Assembly (NCBI RefSeq): GCF_000507185.2 | Contig: NZ_AYTM02000002.1 | Span: 3,879,501 to 3,943,500, forward strand | Source of the DNA: Pseudomonas syringae KCTC 12500 | GTDB taxonomy: Bacteria; Pseudomonadota; Gammaproteobacteria; Pseudomonadales; Pseudomonadaceae | Direction of reading: 5' to 3' | DNA: 64,000 nt | Shown here: piece after piece, positions 26,515-37,784 of the stretch | How positions within the stretch are numbered: the first letter of the stretch is position 1 | Layout of the letters: each line of letters starts with the position of its first letter | The notes under the pieces: generated by a model | Seen by the model: the letters and a program-made list of their open reading frames with translations, nothing else | Databases searched by the model: none | Told to the model about the DNA's origin: nothing | Made by a program: the position numbers and the translations under genes

Positions 26515-26915
26515 ATGTCCACACCCATCATCCCTTGGATGGGAGGCAAACGCCTCATCCCGCTGTTCCCACCTCACGAATGCTGTCGAAGTGTTCGCAG
26601 GCGGTGCGGCCCTCTACTTCTGCGTCCCCAGGCAGCTCCCGTCGAGGTCTTGAATGACATCAACGGAGACCTGGTGACGCTATATCGCGTCGTCCAAAAT
26701 CACCTTGAAGAATTCGCCCGTCAGTTCAAATGGGCACTCAGCGCGCGCCAAGTATTTGAGTGGCAGAAGATGACTCGCCCCGAACGCTTACCGACATCCA
26801 GCGCGCGGCTCGATTCCTCTGGCTGTAGCATCGCGCCTTATCGACTTGGAAAACTGAGCCAGTCAAGGCAGTGGAAGTCCTGCGTTCCATTGCCTGTTCA
26901 ATCGCGACTTGAACT
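26515..26915 (+). pseudogene. Decayed phage DNA adenine methylase (Dam, D12 class)
   Basis: The frame begins MSTPIIPWMGGKRLIPLFPP, a SAM-binding motif of D12-class N6-adenine methylases, and includes VEVLNDINGDLVTLYRVVQN. Between these, VEVFAGGAALYF is found only in another frame (26586 onward) and is restored by a second indel near 26620. Near 26790 another lost base moves TDIQRAARF into a different frame ending in TAG. The C-terminal half, with the DPPY motif, is missing. At least three indels and a truncation make it non-functional. Confidence 0.85.
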
Positions 26916-28503
26916 ATGAGGTCTGCAAGTTGATAAATATCTCAAATGGGTCAGGTAAAATTTGACAAAGAGCGGTTCGGATATTCAGGTTGTTCTTGAT
27001 CAGCTTTCTAGCGGCGGTTACATAATTCGAAGCGTTCGTGTAGCCTAGCTTTCTCGCGATTTCATTGGGTGCGCTAGTTGTTTTTATTTTGAATGAGGTA
27101 AGGACCGACTCCCAGTCTCTTGAATCTATCATTTTCCTGAAATTTTGTTCGTATTGCTCTGGCCTATCGACTTGAGTCGTTGAGGCTTCTTGGAATATCC
27201 GTCCATCGCAAAATTCGTTAACGGAAGGGATTGCATTTAAATAAGCAGCTCTGAACGCTTTGTAGGCCGCGTCTCTCGCCAGTCGAGTTACGTCCGTTGG
27301 TTTTATGGTCAAGCATGCTGCTTCAATTATTTCTTCAAATGATAAATCTGTGCCAGCTGTCTCTAGCAGCCCATAGATGATGATAGGATGGTAGTAGATT
27401 GACTCAATTGCATAAAGGCCGAGGGAGTAGATTCCTTTTTCTTGCAGATTCTCTAGATTAACACGATTGTCAGCATCCACTATGCCAAAAGCATCCATGT
27501 GGTGAATGCTTTGAATATTGTTGAGACCTGCAATGGCCTGTTCAACTTCTTTGCATGACCCCGTCGGAACGACTGTGATGTTACTGTATAGCAATTTGTA
27601 GAGCGAGAGGTCCAAGCTGTCAGCGTCGCCCTCGACAAAAAGCACTTTCTGTTTTGCCCCGTAAATGGCTTCAGCGATGGTGTGAGTAATCTCTGCCGTA
27701 CCGGTTATTAGGTCAGCATTCCAACAATTCTCACGATAACTATATACGAGTAGTTTTGACGAGCTAGAATCATCTCTAGCCAAACTCAAGTCATGCGTGG
27801 CAATGACCCAGCTGATGTCCGGTCTTATCTGACGTAGATAGCTGATAAGCGGGGCTGAAATCGCTCGATGTAGGTGACGCTCAGGCTCATCTATGAAAAG
27901 GATAGTGTGCTCGGGAGCAAGAATCACTTGTACCGCAATAATACAAGCTGATCTTTCCCCGTCGGACATTTGGTTCATTCCGTAAGGATTGTCAATCGTC
28001 TTTCTAGTAACCAATAGTTCTGAAAGTTCTGACCATCCAAATACTAGCGGTAGATGCGCTGCTTCGAATGCCCTGTTCAGTAGTTCAATGGGCATGGTCT
28101 CATGCAGATTGTTCTTTTCGGCTACATCACCTTGTTGATCAGCTATTCTATATTGATCATTTTGATAGTCGCCCTTCGCTTTCAGTTTGAAAAAAAGGGT
28201 TCTTAGCCAAGATTCATTGTTGTGAAAGCTTTTAGCATACCTTGCCCCGGATTGAGTAAGTTGGCCTTTGGCATAACCTGCCTCCAACAGCGCTTGGTTA
28301 GCACTAATTGAAACGGCTGGACTGTCTAAGGTTATATCTCTGCTTCCGGAAATAAGCACAGAATTATTTTTGGAATGTGCCCACTGATATAGTAGTGTAG
28401 ATTTACCAGTCCCATTCGCTCCTAATAAATATAAAGCGTCACCTGCGGCAAGCGGAATATTAAGGCTCTGGGAATCTGCTAGCGGAACAGTAAACGAATC
28501 CAT
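26914..28503 (-). CDS. ABC-type ATPase fused to DUF4435 (OLD/PARIS-like, putative defence)
   Basis: In this intact 529-residue protein residues about 1-265 form an ABC/AAA-type ATPase with Walker A LLGANGTGKSTLLYQW, signature QMSDGERSACIIA, Walker B TILFIDEPERHLHRA and switch His WVIATHDLSLA. Residues about 285-420 look like a DUF4435/TOPRIM-type domain (KVLFVEGDADSLDLSLYKLL, FGIVDADNR). This pairing is known from OLD-family nucleases and from the AriA/AriB proteins of PARIS phage-defence systems, which can be fused. It is AT-richer than core genes, lies alone beside tRNA-Leu, and may be self-sufficient. Exact system assignment is uncertain. Confidence 0.8.
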   Translation of the reverse strand: MDSFTVPLADSQSLNIPLAAGDALYLLGANGTGKSTLLYQWAHSKNNSVLISGSRDITLDSPAVSISANQALLEAGYAKGQLTQSGARYAKSFHNNESWLRTLFFKLKAKGDYQNDQYRIADQQGDVAEKNNLHETMPIELLNRAFEAAHLPLVFGWSELSELLVTRKTIDNPYGMNQMSDGERSACIIAVQVILAPEHTILFIDEPERHLHRAISAPLISYLRQIRPDISWVIATHDLSLARDDSSSSKLLVYSYRENCWNADLITGTAEITHTIAEAIYGAKQKVLFVEGDADSLDLSLYKLLYSNITVVPTGSCKEVEQAIAGLNNIQSIHHMDAFGIVDADNRVNLENLQEKGIYSLGLYAIESIYYHPIIIYGLLETAGTDLSFEEIIEAACLTIKPTDVTRLARDAAYKAFRAAYLNAIPSVNEFCDGRIFQEASTTQVDRPEQYEQNFRKMIDSRDWESVLTSFKIKTTSAPNEIARKLGYTNASNYVTAARKLIKNNLNIRTALCQILPDPFEIFINLQTS

Positions 28504-28721
28504 TGTTATTAAGCCTCAATGATTGGGACTGTGAGTGAAATTCCATTTTGAGCAGTACCACTTTTCACCTTAGAGACGCTTCTCCTACGGAGTCTTTCTT
28601 CACCTCGGGCTCTCCGGTTTGCACCTATGCGTCCAACCGACCTGCCCAGGGCTTCATCAGGCTTGAGCTCTCCCAAAGCGCGCTTAGTTGTCGTTACGCC
28701 AACTTTACGCCAAGCAAAAAA

Positions 28722-28746
28722 AAAGGCCTTGATAATCAAGGCCTTT
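28722..28746 (-). terminator. Terminator of tRNA-Leu
   Basis: AAAGGCCTTGAT (28722-28733) and ATCAAGGCCTTT (28735-28746) form a hairpin; on the minus strand it is followed by a T-run (the A-run 28716-28724 on +). It lies 11 bases after the tRNA CCA end. Between it and the ATPase gene (28504-28715) I see no supported gene. Confidence 0.85.
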
Positions 28747-28757
28747 CTTCATTGTGC

Positions 28758-28781
28758 TGGTGCCCCGAGGGAGAATCGAAC
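28758..28781 (-). repeat. 3' end of tRNA-Leu acting as proximal att-like repeat
   Basis: These 24 bases (T arm and acceptor 3' strand with CCA) recur at 19749-19771 in the same orientation with one base missing. The pair brackets about 9 kb of phage, T6SS and defence-type sequence. Confidence 0.82.
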
Positions 28782-28842
28782 TCCCACTTCTTTCGAAAAC
28801 GGATTTTGAATCCGCCGCGTCTACCAATTCCGCCATCAGGGC
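28758..28842 (-). tRNA. tRNA-Leu (anticodon CAA)
   Basis: Read on the minus strand, the gene begins GCCCTGATGG and ends with an encoded CCA (28760-28758). The acceptor stem GCCCTGA pairs with TCGGGGC; the anticodon stem GCGGA/TCCGT encloses the loop TTCAAAA, anticodon CAA. A long variable arm, typical of leucine tRNAs, is present. tRNA-Leu next to queA is the known right border of the P. syringae Hrp island. Confidence 0.96.
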
Positions 28843-28959
28843 TCAATGGCGGCGAAGTATAAGGATGAGTTTTCTGTTGGTCAACAGGGATTTACGCAGG
28901 TTTTTTACTAATGCCGTCAAACCGGATAAACTTCCCGGCCCTGCTAAACGAACCCGATC

Positions 28960-31154
<2,195 letters not shown>

Positions 31155-31207
31155 AACAGAACGAGTTTTTCCTGCTTTTTATACTAATTATGTAACTGGA
31201 GCGACAA

Positions 31208-31543
31208 ATGAGCTTTTTCATCTCTCCCGCTTTTGCGGATGCTGCTGCACCAGCTGCCGGTCCTGCGGGCAGTGGTTTCGAGTGGATCTTCCTGGTCGGC
31301 TTCCTGGTCATCTTCTATCTGATGATCTGGCGTCCACAGGCCAAGCGCGCCAAAGAGCAGAAAAACCTGCTGGGCAACCTGCAGAAAGGCGACGAAGTTG
31401 TCACCAGTGGCGGTATCGCGGGCAAGATCAACAAAGTGACCGATGACTTCGTGGTCATCGAAGTGTCTGACACCGTTGAGCTGAAAATCCAGAAGGGCGC
31501 CATCGCGGCCACTCTGCCTAAAGGCACCCTGAAAGCGATCTGA
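31208..31543 (+). CDS. yajC: Sec translocon accessory protein YajC
   Basis: This 111-residue membrane protein is part of the SecDF-YajC complex that assists protein export. One membrane helix (about 24-42, FEWIFLVGFLVIFYLMIW) is followed by the conserved RPQAKRAKEQKNLLGNLQKG and a small beta-rich cytoplasmic domain (GDEVVTSGGIAGKI). It is encoded before secD and secF as usual. Confidence 0.95.
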   Translation: MSFFISPAFADAAAPAAGPAGSGFEWIFLVGFLVIFYLMIWRPQAKRAKEQKNLLGNLQKGDEVVTSGGIAGKINKVTDDFVVIEVSDTVELKIQKGAIAATLPKGTLKAI

Positions 31544-31566
31544 GCAACAACTTTTTACCCATCGAC

Positions 31567-31592
31567 GGGGCGCGCAAGGCGCCCCGCGTTTT
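31567..31592 (+). terminator. Hairpin between yajC and secD
   Basis: GGGGCGC (31567-31573) pairs with GCGCCCC (31579-31585), followed by GCGTTTT. It is a weak terminator or attenuator that may lower secD-secF expression relative to yajC. Confidence 0.6.
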
Positions 31593-31606
31593 AAGCGGGC
31601 GGCGTG

Positions 31607-33475
31607 ATGCTGAACAAATACCCTCTGTGGAAATACGTACTGATCCTGGCGGTGCTGGTGGTCGGTTTTATTTATTCCGCACCCAATCTCTACCCTGATG
31701 ATTCTGCCATCCAGATCAGCGGCGCAAGCACTGCGCTGCAAGTCAATCAGGCGGACGTGGATCGTGCAGCCAAGGCGCTTGCCGATGCCGGCATCTCGGT
31801 CAAGGCTTCTTCTCTGGCCGAGAATGGCAAGGGCGGTTTGTTGCGTCTGAGCAAGCAGGAAGACCAGTTGCCAGCCAAGGATGTCGTGCGCAAGGCGCTG
31901 GGTGACGATTATGTCGTCGCACTGAACCTGGCGCGTACCACGCCGACCTGGTTGCGTAAGCTGGGTGCAAGCCCGATGAAGCTCGGTCTCGACCTGTCCG
32001 GCGGTGTGCACTTCCTGCTGGAAGTCGACATGGACAAGGCGATCGATGCACGTCTGAAAGTCTACGAAGGCGAAGTCAAATCCCTGTTGCGCAAGGAAAA
32101 GGTGCGTTATCGCAGCCTGCCGCAGCTGGGCAATGTGATTCAGCTGGGCTTCACCGACGACGCAGAGCGTGAGCAGGCGCGTGCACTGGTACGCAAGACC
32201 TTTACCGATTTCGAAATCACGCCTGCCGAGCTGAACGGTATCCCGGTACTGCGCATGGCGTTGACGCCGGCCAAGCTGGCCGAGATTCGCGAATACTCGA
32301 TCAAGCAGAACCTGACCACCGTGCGTAACCGGGTCAACGAGCTGGGTGTTGCCGAGCCGCTGGTTCAGCGTCAGGGTGCCAACCGCATCGTGGTCGAGTT
32401 GCCGGGTGTGCAGGACACGGCCGAAGCCAAGCGTATTCTGGGCAAGACCGCCAACCTCGAATTCCGTCTGGGTGCAGGCCCGGATGATTCGAAAGGCACC
32501 ACCGAGATGTTCGAATTCCGCGAAGGCGGTCGTCCGGCAGCGGCGGTGGAGCGCGGTCTGATCATTACCGGTGATCAGGTGACTGACGCCAAGGCCGGCT
32601 TCGACGAGCATGGCCGTCCACAGGTGAACATCAACCTCGATGGTCACGGTGGCGAACTGATGAGCCGTGCAACCCGCAGCAATGTGGGACGCAGCATGGC
32701 GGTGATCTTCATCGAACAGCGTCCGACCACCACCTACACCAAACAGATGGTCAACGGCGTCGAAAAAGACGTGCCGGTCCAGACCTTCAAGGAAGACAAG
32801 AAAATCATCAGCCTGGCGACCATTCAGTCGCCACTGGGCAGTCAGTTCCGGATTACCGGTCTGAATGGTCAGGGTGAGTCTTCCGAGCTGGCGCTGCTGT
32901 TGCGTGCCGGTGGTCTGGCCGCTCCGATGTACTTCGCTGAAGAGCGCACCATCGGTCCTAGCCTGGGTGCCGACAACATCACCAAGGGTATCGATGCATC
33001 CCTGTGGGGTATGCTGTTCGTCTCGATCTTCATCATGGCGATCTACCGCTTCTTCGGTCTGATCGCGACCGTGGCACTGGCCCTCAATATGGTCATGCTG
33101 CTGGCCTTGATGTCCTTGCTGGGTGCCACACTGACCCTGCCGGGTATCGCCGGTATCGTGTTGACCATGGGTATGGCGGTGGACGCCAACGTGCTGATCT
33201 TCTCGCGGATTCGTGAAGAGATCGCCAACGGCATGACGGTCCAGCGTGCTATCAACGAAGGTTTCGATCGTGCCTACACGGCGATCCTCGACGCCAACCT
33301 GACGACGCTGCTGGTCGGCGGCATTCTCTTTGCGATGGGCACCGGCCCGGTCAAAGGGTTTGCGGTGACCATGTCGCTCGGGATCTTTACCTCGATGTTC
33401 ACGGCCATCATGGTGACCCGCGCTATGGTCAACCTGATCTACGGCGGTCGTGACTTCAAGAAGTTGTGGATTTAA
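31607..33475 (+). CDS. secD: Protein translocase subunit SecD
   Basis: SecD is an RND-type membrane protein that uses the proton gradient to complete Sec export. The ATG at 31607 (MLNKYPLWKYVLIL) is preferred over the GTG three bases upstream, giving 622 residues. An N-terminal helix is followed by a large periplasmic P1 domain with GLDLSGGVHFLLEVDMD near 125, then five helices from about 450, with VLTMGMAVDANVLIFSRIRE. secF follows after nine bases. Confidence 0.97.
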   Translation: MLNKYPLWKYVLILAVLVVGFIYSAPNLYPDDSAIQISGASTALQVNQADVDRAAKALADAGISVKASSLAENGKGGLLRLSKQEDQLPAKDVVRKALGDDYVVALNLARTTPTWLRKLGASPMKLGLDLSGGVHFLLEVDMDKAIDARLKVYEGEVKSLLRKEKVRYRSLPQLGNVIQLGFTDDAEREQARALVRKTFTDFEITPAELNGIPVLRMALTPAKLAEIREYSIKQNLTTVRNRVNELGVAEPLVQRQGANRIVVELPGVQDTAEAKRILGKTANLEFRLGAGPDDSKGTTEMFEFREGGRPAAAVERGLIITGDQVTDAKAGFDEHGRPQVNINLDGHGGELMSRATRSNVGRSMAVIFIEQRPTTTYTKQMVNGVEKDVPVQTFKEDKKIISLATIQSPLGSQFRITGLNGQGESSELALLLRAGGLAAPMYFAEERTIGPSLGADNITKGIDASLWGMLFVSIFIMAIYRFFGLIATVALALNMVMLLALMSLLGATLTLPGIAGIVLTMGMAVDANVLIFSRIREEIANGMTVQRAINEGFDRAYTAILDANLTTLLVGGILFAMGTGPVKGFAVTMSLGIFTSMFTAIMVTRAMVNLIYGGRDFKKLWI

Positions 33476-33484
33476 GGGGCTGCC

Positions 33485-34396
33485 ATGTTACGTACCATCA
33501 ACTTCATGGGCGTTCGCAATGTTGCGTTCGCCATCACGATGCTCCTTACCGCACTGGCGTTGTTCAGCTGGTTCCATAAAGGGCTCAACTTTGGTCTGGA
33601 CTTCACCGGCGGTACGCTCATCGAGCTGACCTACGAGCGTCCCGCCGACCTCGGCAAGGTCCGTCAGGAGCTGGTTTCGGCGGGCTATCACGAAGCCGTT
33701 GTACAGAGCTTCGGCGCCACCACTGACTTGCTGGTGCGCATGCCGGGTGAAGACCCGCAGCTGGGCACTCAGGTTGCCGAAGCGCTGCGCAAGGCTGGTG
33801 CCGATAACCCGGCCGTGGTCAAGCGTGTCGAGTTCGTCGGCCCGCAGGTCGGTGAAGAGCTGCGCGATCAGGGCGGCCTCGGCATGCTGATGGCGCTGGG
33901 CGGTGTTCTGATCTACCTGGCATTCCGCTTCCAGTGGAAATTCGCAGTCGGGGCGATCATCTCGCTGATCCACGACGTGGTGGTGACGATGGGTATCCTG
34001 TCGTTCTTCCAGATCACCTTCGACCTGACGGTGTTGGCGGCGGTGCTGGCGATCATCGGTTATTCGCTGAACGACACCATCGTGGTCTTCGACCGGGTAC
34101 GCGAAAACTTCCGCCTGCTGCGCAAGGCTTCGCTGATCGAGAACATCAACATCTCCACCACGCAGACGCTGCTGCGTACCATTGCCACCTCGGTTTCGAC
34201 CCTGTTGGCGATCGTGGCATTGTGGGTGTTTGGCGGCGACAGCCTGGAAGGCTTCTCCATCGCGTTGTTCATCGGTGTACTGGCGGGTACCTACTCGTCC
34301 ATCTACATCGCCAACGTAGTGCTGATCTGGCTGAACCTGACCACCGAGGATTTGATTCCGCCAGTGGTCGTCGAGAAGGCTGACGACCTCCCGTAG
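33485..34396 (+). CDS. secF: Protein translocase subunit SecF
   Basis: This 303-residue partner of SecD carries the conserved GLNFGLDFTGGTLIEL after the first helix and the SecF signature VLAIIGYSLNDTIVVFDRVR in the fourth membrane region. Six membrane segments are expected. The length is normal, and a terminator 15 bases after the stop ends the yajC-secDF unit. Confidence 0.97.
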   Translation: MLRTINFMGVRNVAFAITMLLTALALFSWFHKGLNFGLDFTGGTLIELTYERPADLGKVRQELVSAGYHEAVVQSFGATTDLLVRMPGEDPQLGTQVAEALRKAGADNPAVVKRVEFVGPQVGEELRDQGGLGMLMALGGVLIYLAFRFQWKFAVGAIISLIHDVVVTMGILSFFQITFDLTVLAAVLAIIGYSLNDTIVVFDRVRENFRLLRKASLIENINISTTQTLLRTIATSVSTLLAIVALWVFGGDSLEGFSIALFIGVLAGTYSSIYIANVVLIWLNLTTEDLIPPVVVEKADDLP

Positions 34397-34409
34397 GTCC
34401 GGCCATCAT

Positions 34410-34446
34410 AAAAAAGGCGCGAGTGCTGAACTCGCGCCTTTTTTTA
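34410..34446 (+). terminator. Terminator of secDF
   Basis: GGCGCGAG (34416-34423) and CTCGCGCC (34431-34438) form a stem flanked by an A-run and a run of seven or more T, usable in both directions. Confidence 0.9.
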
Positions 34447-34504
34447 TGCTCCAAGGCTAGGCATTGCGCAGCCATGCTGCGTTTCGATTGGTCAGGAGGT
34501 TCAA

Positions 34505-35044
34505 GTGAACAAGTCTATGCTTGTTGGTGCTGTGTTAGGTGCTGCTGTCGTGACTGCTGGCGGCGCCGTTGCCACCTATAGCTTGGTCAAGGGTGGTCCT
34601 GAGTATGCGGATGTTTTGGCGGTAGAGCCGATCAACCAGCAAATCAAAACCCCCCGTGAAGTTTGCAAGGACGTAACCGTTACCCGTCAGGCGCCGGTCA
34701 AGGACCAGCATCAGATCGTCGGTAGCGTTATTGGCGCGGTTGCCGGTGGTTTGCTCGGCAATCAGGTGGGTGGTGGTAATGGCAAGAAAATCGCAACGGT
34801 CGCAGGCGCGCTCGGCGGTGGTTATGCCGGTAACAAGGTTCAGGAAGGCATGCAGGAGCGTGACACCTACACCACTACGCAGAACCGCTGCACAACGGTC
34901 AACGATGTGAGCGACAAGGTTGTGGGCTACAACGTCAAGTACAAGTTGAACGAGAAGGTGGGTCAGGTTCGTATGGAGCGTGATCCGGGTAGCCAGATTC
35001 CGGTCGACAAGAACGGTCAGCTGATATTGGGTCAGGCGCAGTAA
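34505..35044 (+). CDS. Glycine-zipper 2TM domain envelope protein
   Basis: This 179-residue protein has an N-terminal hydrophobic segment (about 5-28, LVGAVLGAAVVTAGGAVATY) and a glycine-zipper domain (about 74-115, GSVIGAVAGGLLGNQVGGG then GGGYAGNKVQ) as in the Rickettsia 17-kDa antigen family. The C-terminal part (about 120-179) is soluble. No lipobox cysteine is present. The family is associated with the outer membrane or periplasm; the specific function is unknown. It is a stand-alone gene between two terminators. Confidence 0.85.
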   Translation: MNKSMLVGAVLGAAVVTAGGAVATYSLVKGGPEYADVLAVEPINQQIKTPREVCKDVTVTRQAPVKDQHQIVGSVIGAVAGGLLGNQVGGGNGKKIATVAGALGGGYAGNKVQEGMQERDTYTTTQNRCTTVNDVSDKVVGYNVKYKLNEKVGQVRMERDPGSQIPVDKNGQLILGQAQ

Positions 35045-35071
35045 CGCCAGCCGCTGGGCTTCACAAGACAT

Positions 35072-35099
35072 AAAAAAACCGGCTTGCGCCGGTTTTTTT
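35072..35099. terminator. Bidirectional terminator between the glycine-zipper gene and suhB
   Basis: AAAAAAACCGGC and GCCGGTTTTTTT flank a TTGC loop; it serves the convergent genes on both sides. Confidence 0.92.
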
Positions 35100-35110
35100 A
35101 TGCCTGCAGC

Positions 35111-35926
35111 TTAACGTTTGAGCGAAGCTGGCAGGTGCGGTGCGATCGCGGTCAGTACCGCCTTGAAGCACTTGGTGTTGCCAGCAACGATGTGGCCTTT
35201 CTCAAGGAAGTCGTGACCACCGGTGAAATCGCTGACCAAACCGCCTGCTTCCTGAATCAGCAGGGCGCCTGCAGCCATGTCCCACTCGGACAGGCCTGAC
35301 TCCCAGAACGCATCGAAGCGGCCGGCAGCGACATAAGCCAGGTCGAGGCTCGCAGCGCCTGCACGGCGGATGCCGGCGGTCTGGCCTACCAGGCTGCGGA
35401 ACATGCCCAGGTAGTTCTCGATGTTGTCCATCTGGTTGTCACGAAACGGGAAGCCGGTGCCGAGCAGGGCGCCTTCCAGGCTCTTGCGCTGGCTGACGCG
35501 CAGACGGCGACCGTTCAAGGCTGCGCCACGACCACGGCTGGCGGTGAATTCTTCCTGGCGGACCGGGTCGAGAACCACGGCGTGCTCGAGGCGGCCGCGG
35601 TATTTGCAGGCGATGCTGACGGCAAAGTGCGGGATGCCGCGAACGAAGTTGGTGGTGCCGTCCAGTGGGTCGATGATCCACAGGTAGTCAGTGCCTTCGC
35701 CGCTGCCTTCGTGCAGGCCGCTTTCTTCGCCGAGAATGCCGTGAGTCGGGTAGGCCTTGCGCAGAGCGGTGATGATGCTTTGCTCGGCAGCGCGGTCGAT
35801 CTCTGTGACGTAGTCTTTGGCTTCTTTTTCGTCAACCTTGATGGTATCCAGGCGCTCGATGGAGCGGAAAATCAATTCGCTGGCGCTGCGGGCGGCGCGC
35901 AGCGCGATATTCAGCATGGGCTGCAT
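35111..35926 (-). CDS. suhB: Inositol-1-monophosphatase family protein SuhB
   Basis: SuhB hydrolyses inositol monophosphate and in enterobacteria also acts with the NusA/NusG antitermination complex on rRNA operons. The 271-residue protein has metal-binding motifs GEESGLHEG (near 67), WIIDPLDGTTNFVRG (near 84) and WESGLSEWDMAAGALLI (near 212). It is divergent from trmJ across 215 bases. In P. aeruginosa suhB influences virulence regulation; that is family knowledge only. Confidence 0.95.
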   Translation of the reverse strand: MQPMLNIALRAARSASELIFRSIERLDTIKVDEKEAKDYVTEIDRAAEQSIITALRKAYPTHGILGEESGLHEGSGEGTDYLWIIDPLDGTTNFVRGIPHFAVSIACKYRGRLEHAVVLDPVRQEEFTASRGRGAALNGRRLRVSQRKSLEGALLGTGFPFRDNQMDNIENYLGMFRSLVGQTAGIRRAGAASLDLAYVAAGRFDAFWESGLSEWDMAAGALLIQEAGGLVSDFTGGHDFLEKGHIVAGNTKCFKAVLTAIAPHLPASLKR

Positions 35927-36141
35927 GGATAATTCACCTAAGGTTGTTAAAGAGAGCCGGGCATTCTATGGGCTGATTCGAATTATTTCCAGCCTTGCGT
36001 TGTTACGGTTGTCGGGTTCGTGTGTGTTTTTTTGCGTCCGGTGCGGTCGCTTCTGCGGTTGCGCTCCGCACAGCTTCATAGCGTTAGCCGAGCCGTTTCT
36101 GTAAGATTTTCCCCCCTAATTCGTGTCAGTGAGCGTTCGCT

Positions 36142-36906
36142 TTGTTGCAGAACATTCGTGTTGTCCTGGTCGGCACTACCCATCCCGGAAATATCGGCGG
36201 GGCTGCTCGCGCCATGAAAAACATGGGGCTTTCGCGTCTGGTGCTGGTTGATCCGCGCATTTTCCCTTCGCCCGATGCCGATGCGCGTGCGTCCGGGGCT
36301 ACCGACATTCTCGAGGGCGCGCAGGTGGTGGCGACCCTTGAAGAAGCGCTGGTCGGCTGCCGTCTGGTGCTGGGCACCAGCGCGCGGGATCGAAGCCTGC
36401 CGTGGCCTATGCTGGATCCGCGTGCCTCGGGTGAAAAAGTCATCGAGCAGGCCGGCGAGGGTGCCGAGGTGGCGCTGGTGTTCGGTCGCGAACATGCGGG
36501 CCTGACCAACGAAGAGCTGCAGCGCTGCCACTTCCATGTGCACATCCCGTCAGACCCTGCGTTTAGCTCGCTCAATCTGGCGGCTGCCGTACAGGTGCTC
36601 AGTTATGAAGTGCGCGTGGCCTGGCTGGCTGCCACGGAGCAGGGTGAGGCTTCCAGACCTGCGTCGGCGCACAATGCCGAGCTGGCGACGATGGACGAAA
36701 TGGAAGGTTTCTATACCCATCTTGAGGCCACGCTTGTGGCCATCGGCTTTCTTGATCCGGAAAAGCCGCGGCATCTGATGGCCCGGCTGCGCAGGCTGTA
36801 CGGGCGTAGCGAAGTCGAGCGATCCGAGCTGAGTATTCTGCGCGGTGTGCTCACCGAAACCCAGAAAGCCGCACGTGGTGAACCCTACAAGCGAAAGGAT
36901 CAGTGA
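36142..36906 (+). CDS. trmJ: tRNA (cytidine/uridine-2'-O)-methyltransferase TrmJ
   Basis: TrmJ methylates the ribose at position 32 of several tRNAs. The 254-residue SPOUT protein starts with TTG ([16 protein letters not shown] follows), an unusual start supported by alignment to the Pseudomonas N-terminus. Motifs are [28 protein letters not shown] and [19 protein letters not shown], forming the SAM knot. The stop overlaps the cysE ATG by one base. Confidence 0.94.
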   Translation: MLQNIRVVLVGTTHPGNIGGAARAMKNMGLSRLVLVDPRIFPSPDADARASGATDILEGAQVVATLEEALVGCRLVLGTSARDRSLPWPMLDPRASGEKVIEQAGEGAEVALVFGREHAGLTNEELQRCHFHVHIPSDPAFSSLNLAAAVQVLSYEVRVAWLAATEQGEASRPASAHNAELATMDEMEGFYTHLEATLVAIGFLDPEKPRHLMARLRRLYGRSEVERSELSILRGVLTETQKAARGEPYKRKDQ

Positions 36907-37691
36907 TGTTCGAGCGTCTGCGAGAAGACATTCAAAGCGTATTCCACCGCGATCCTGCGGCGCGCAATGCCTTTGAAGTCCTGACCTGCTATCCGGGGAT
37001 GCACGCCATCTGGCTGCACCGCTTCGCCCATATCCTGTGGCGCACCGGCTGGAAATGGCCGGCGCGTGTGGTGTCGAACTTCGGCCGCTGGATGACCGGT
37101 ATCGAGATCCATCCAGGTGCGCGTATAGGTCGCCGTTTTTTCATCGATCACGGCATGGGCATCGTGATCGGTGAAACCGCCGAGATCGGCAATGACGTCA
37201 CCCTCTATCAGGGCGTGACCCTGGGTGGCACCAGCTGGAATGCCGGCAAGCGCCATCCGACGCTGGAAGATGGTGTAGTGGTCGGGGCGGGTGCCAAGGT
37301 GCTCGGGCCATTCACGGTGGGGGCGGGCGCCAAGATCGGCTCCAACGCAGTGGTCACCAAGGCTGTGCCTGCGGGCGCAACCGCAGTGGGCATCCCGGGG
37401 CGGATCATCGTCAAGTCGGACGACGAGGTTGAGGCCAGGCGCAAAGCCATGGCCGAGAAGCTCGGCTTTGATGCCTACGGTGTCAGTGCAGATATGCCTG
37501 ATCCGGTCGCGCGCGCCATTGGCCAGTTGCTTGACCATTTGCAGGCTGTCGACGGTCGTCTTGAGGGCATGTGTGATGCGCTCGGCAGGCTTGGCAGCGA
37601 CTACCGCGCCAAGGAGCTGCCGGAGCTGCCGGAGCTGCGCGATGAGGTATTCGACTGCGTGAAAGACCGTCAGGACGACAAGGTCGGCTAG
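36906..37691 (+). CDS. cysE: Serine O-acetyltransferase CysE
   Basis: CysE makes O-acetylserine, the precursor of cysteine. The ATG at 36906 ([13 protein letters not shown], 261 residues) overlaps the trmJ stop (TGATG). The N-terminal helical domain precedes a left-handed beta-helix with hexapeptide repeats (about 65-160; [25 protein letters not shown]). The C-terminus ends in repeated LPELPELRD. The location directly before isc fits the supply of cysteine to IscS. Confidence 0.95.
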   Translation: MFERLREDIQSVFHRDPAARNAFEVLTCYPGMHAIWLHRFAHILWRTGWKWPARVVSNFGRWMTGIEIHPGARIGRRFFIDHGMGIVIGETAEIGNDVTLYQGVTLGGTSWNAGKRHPTLEDGVVVGAGAKVLGPFTVGAGAKIGSNAVVTKAVPAGATAVGIPGRIIVKSDDEVEARRKAMAEKLGFDAYGVSADMPDPVARAIGQLLDHLQAVDGRLEGMCDALGRLGSDYRAKELPELPELRDEVFDCVKDRQDDKVG

Positions 37692-37784
37692 GTATTGCAG
37701 CGGGCGAGCGCGTGCCATTACGCCGCACCTTTGCTATGATGCAGCCCGCACTTTTCGCTAATCCCGACTGTTTTGCTTGGTCTA

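Noticed and set aside
28504..28739. A 76-codon minus-strand frame between the ATPase gene and the tRNA terminator
   Set aside because: It overlaps the terminator hairpin of tRNA-Leu, has Arg-rich shadow-like composition and no recognisable domain.
19749..28842. A complete, mobile integrative element
   Set aside because: No integrase, excisionase or replication gene is recognisable between the repeats, so only a relic is claimed.
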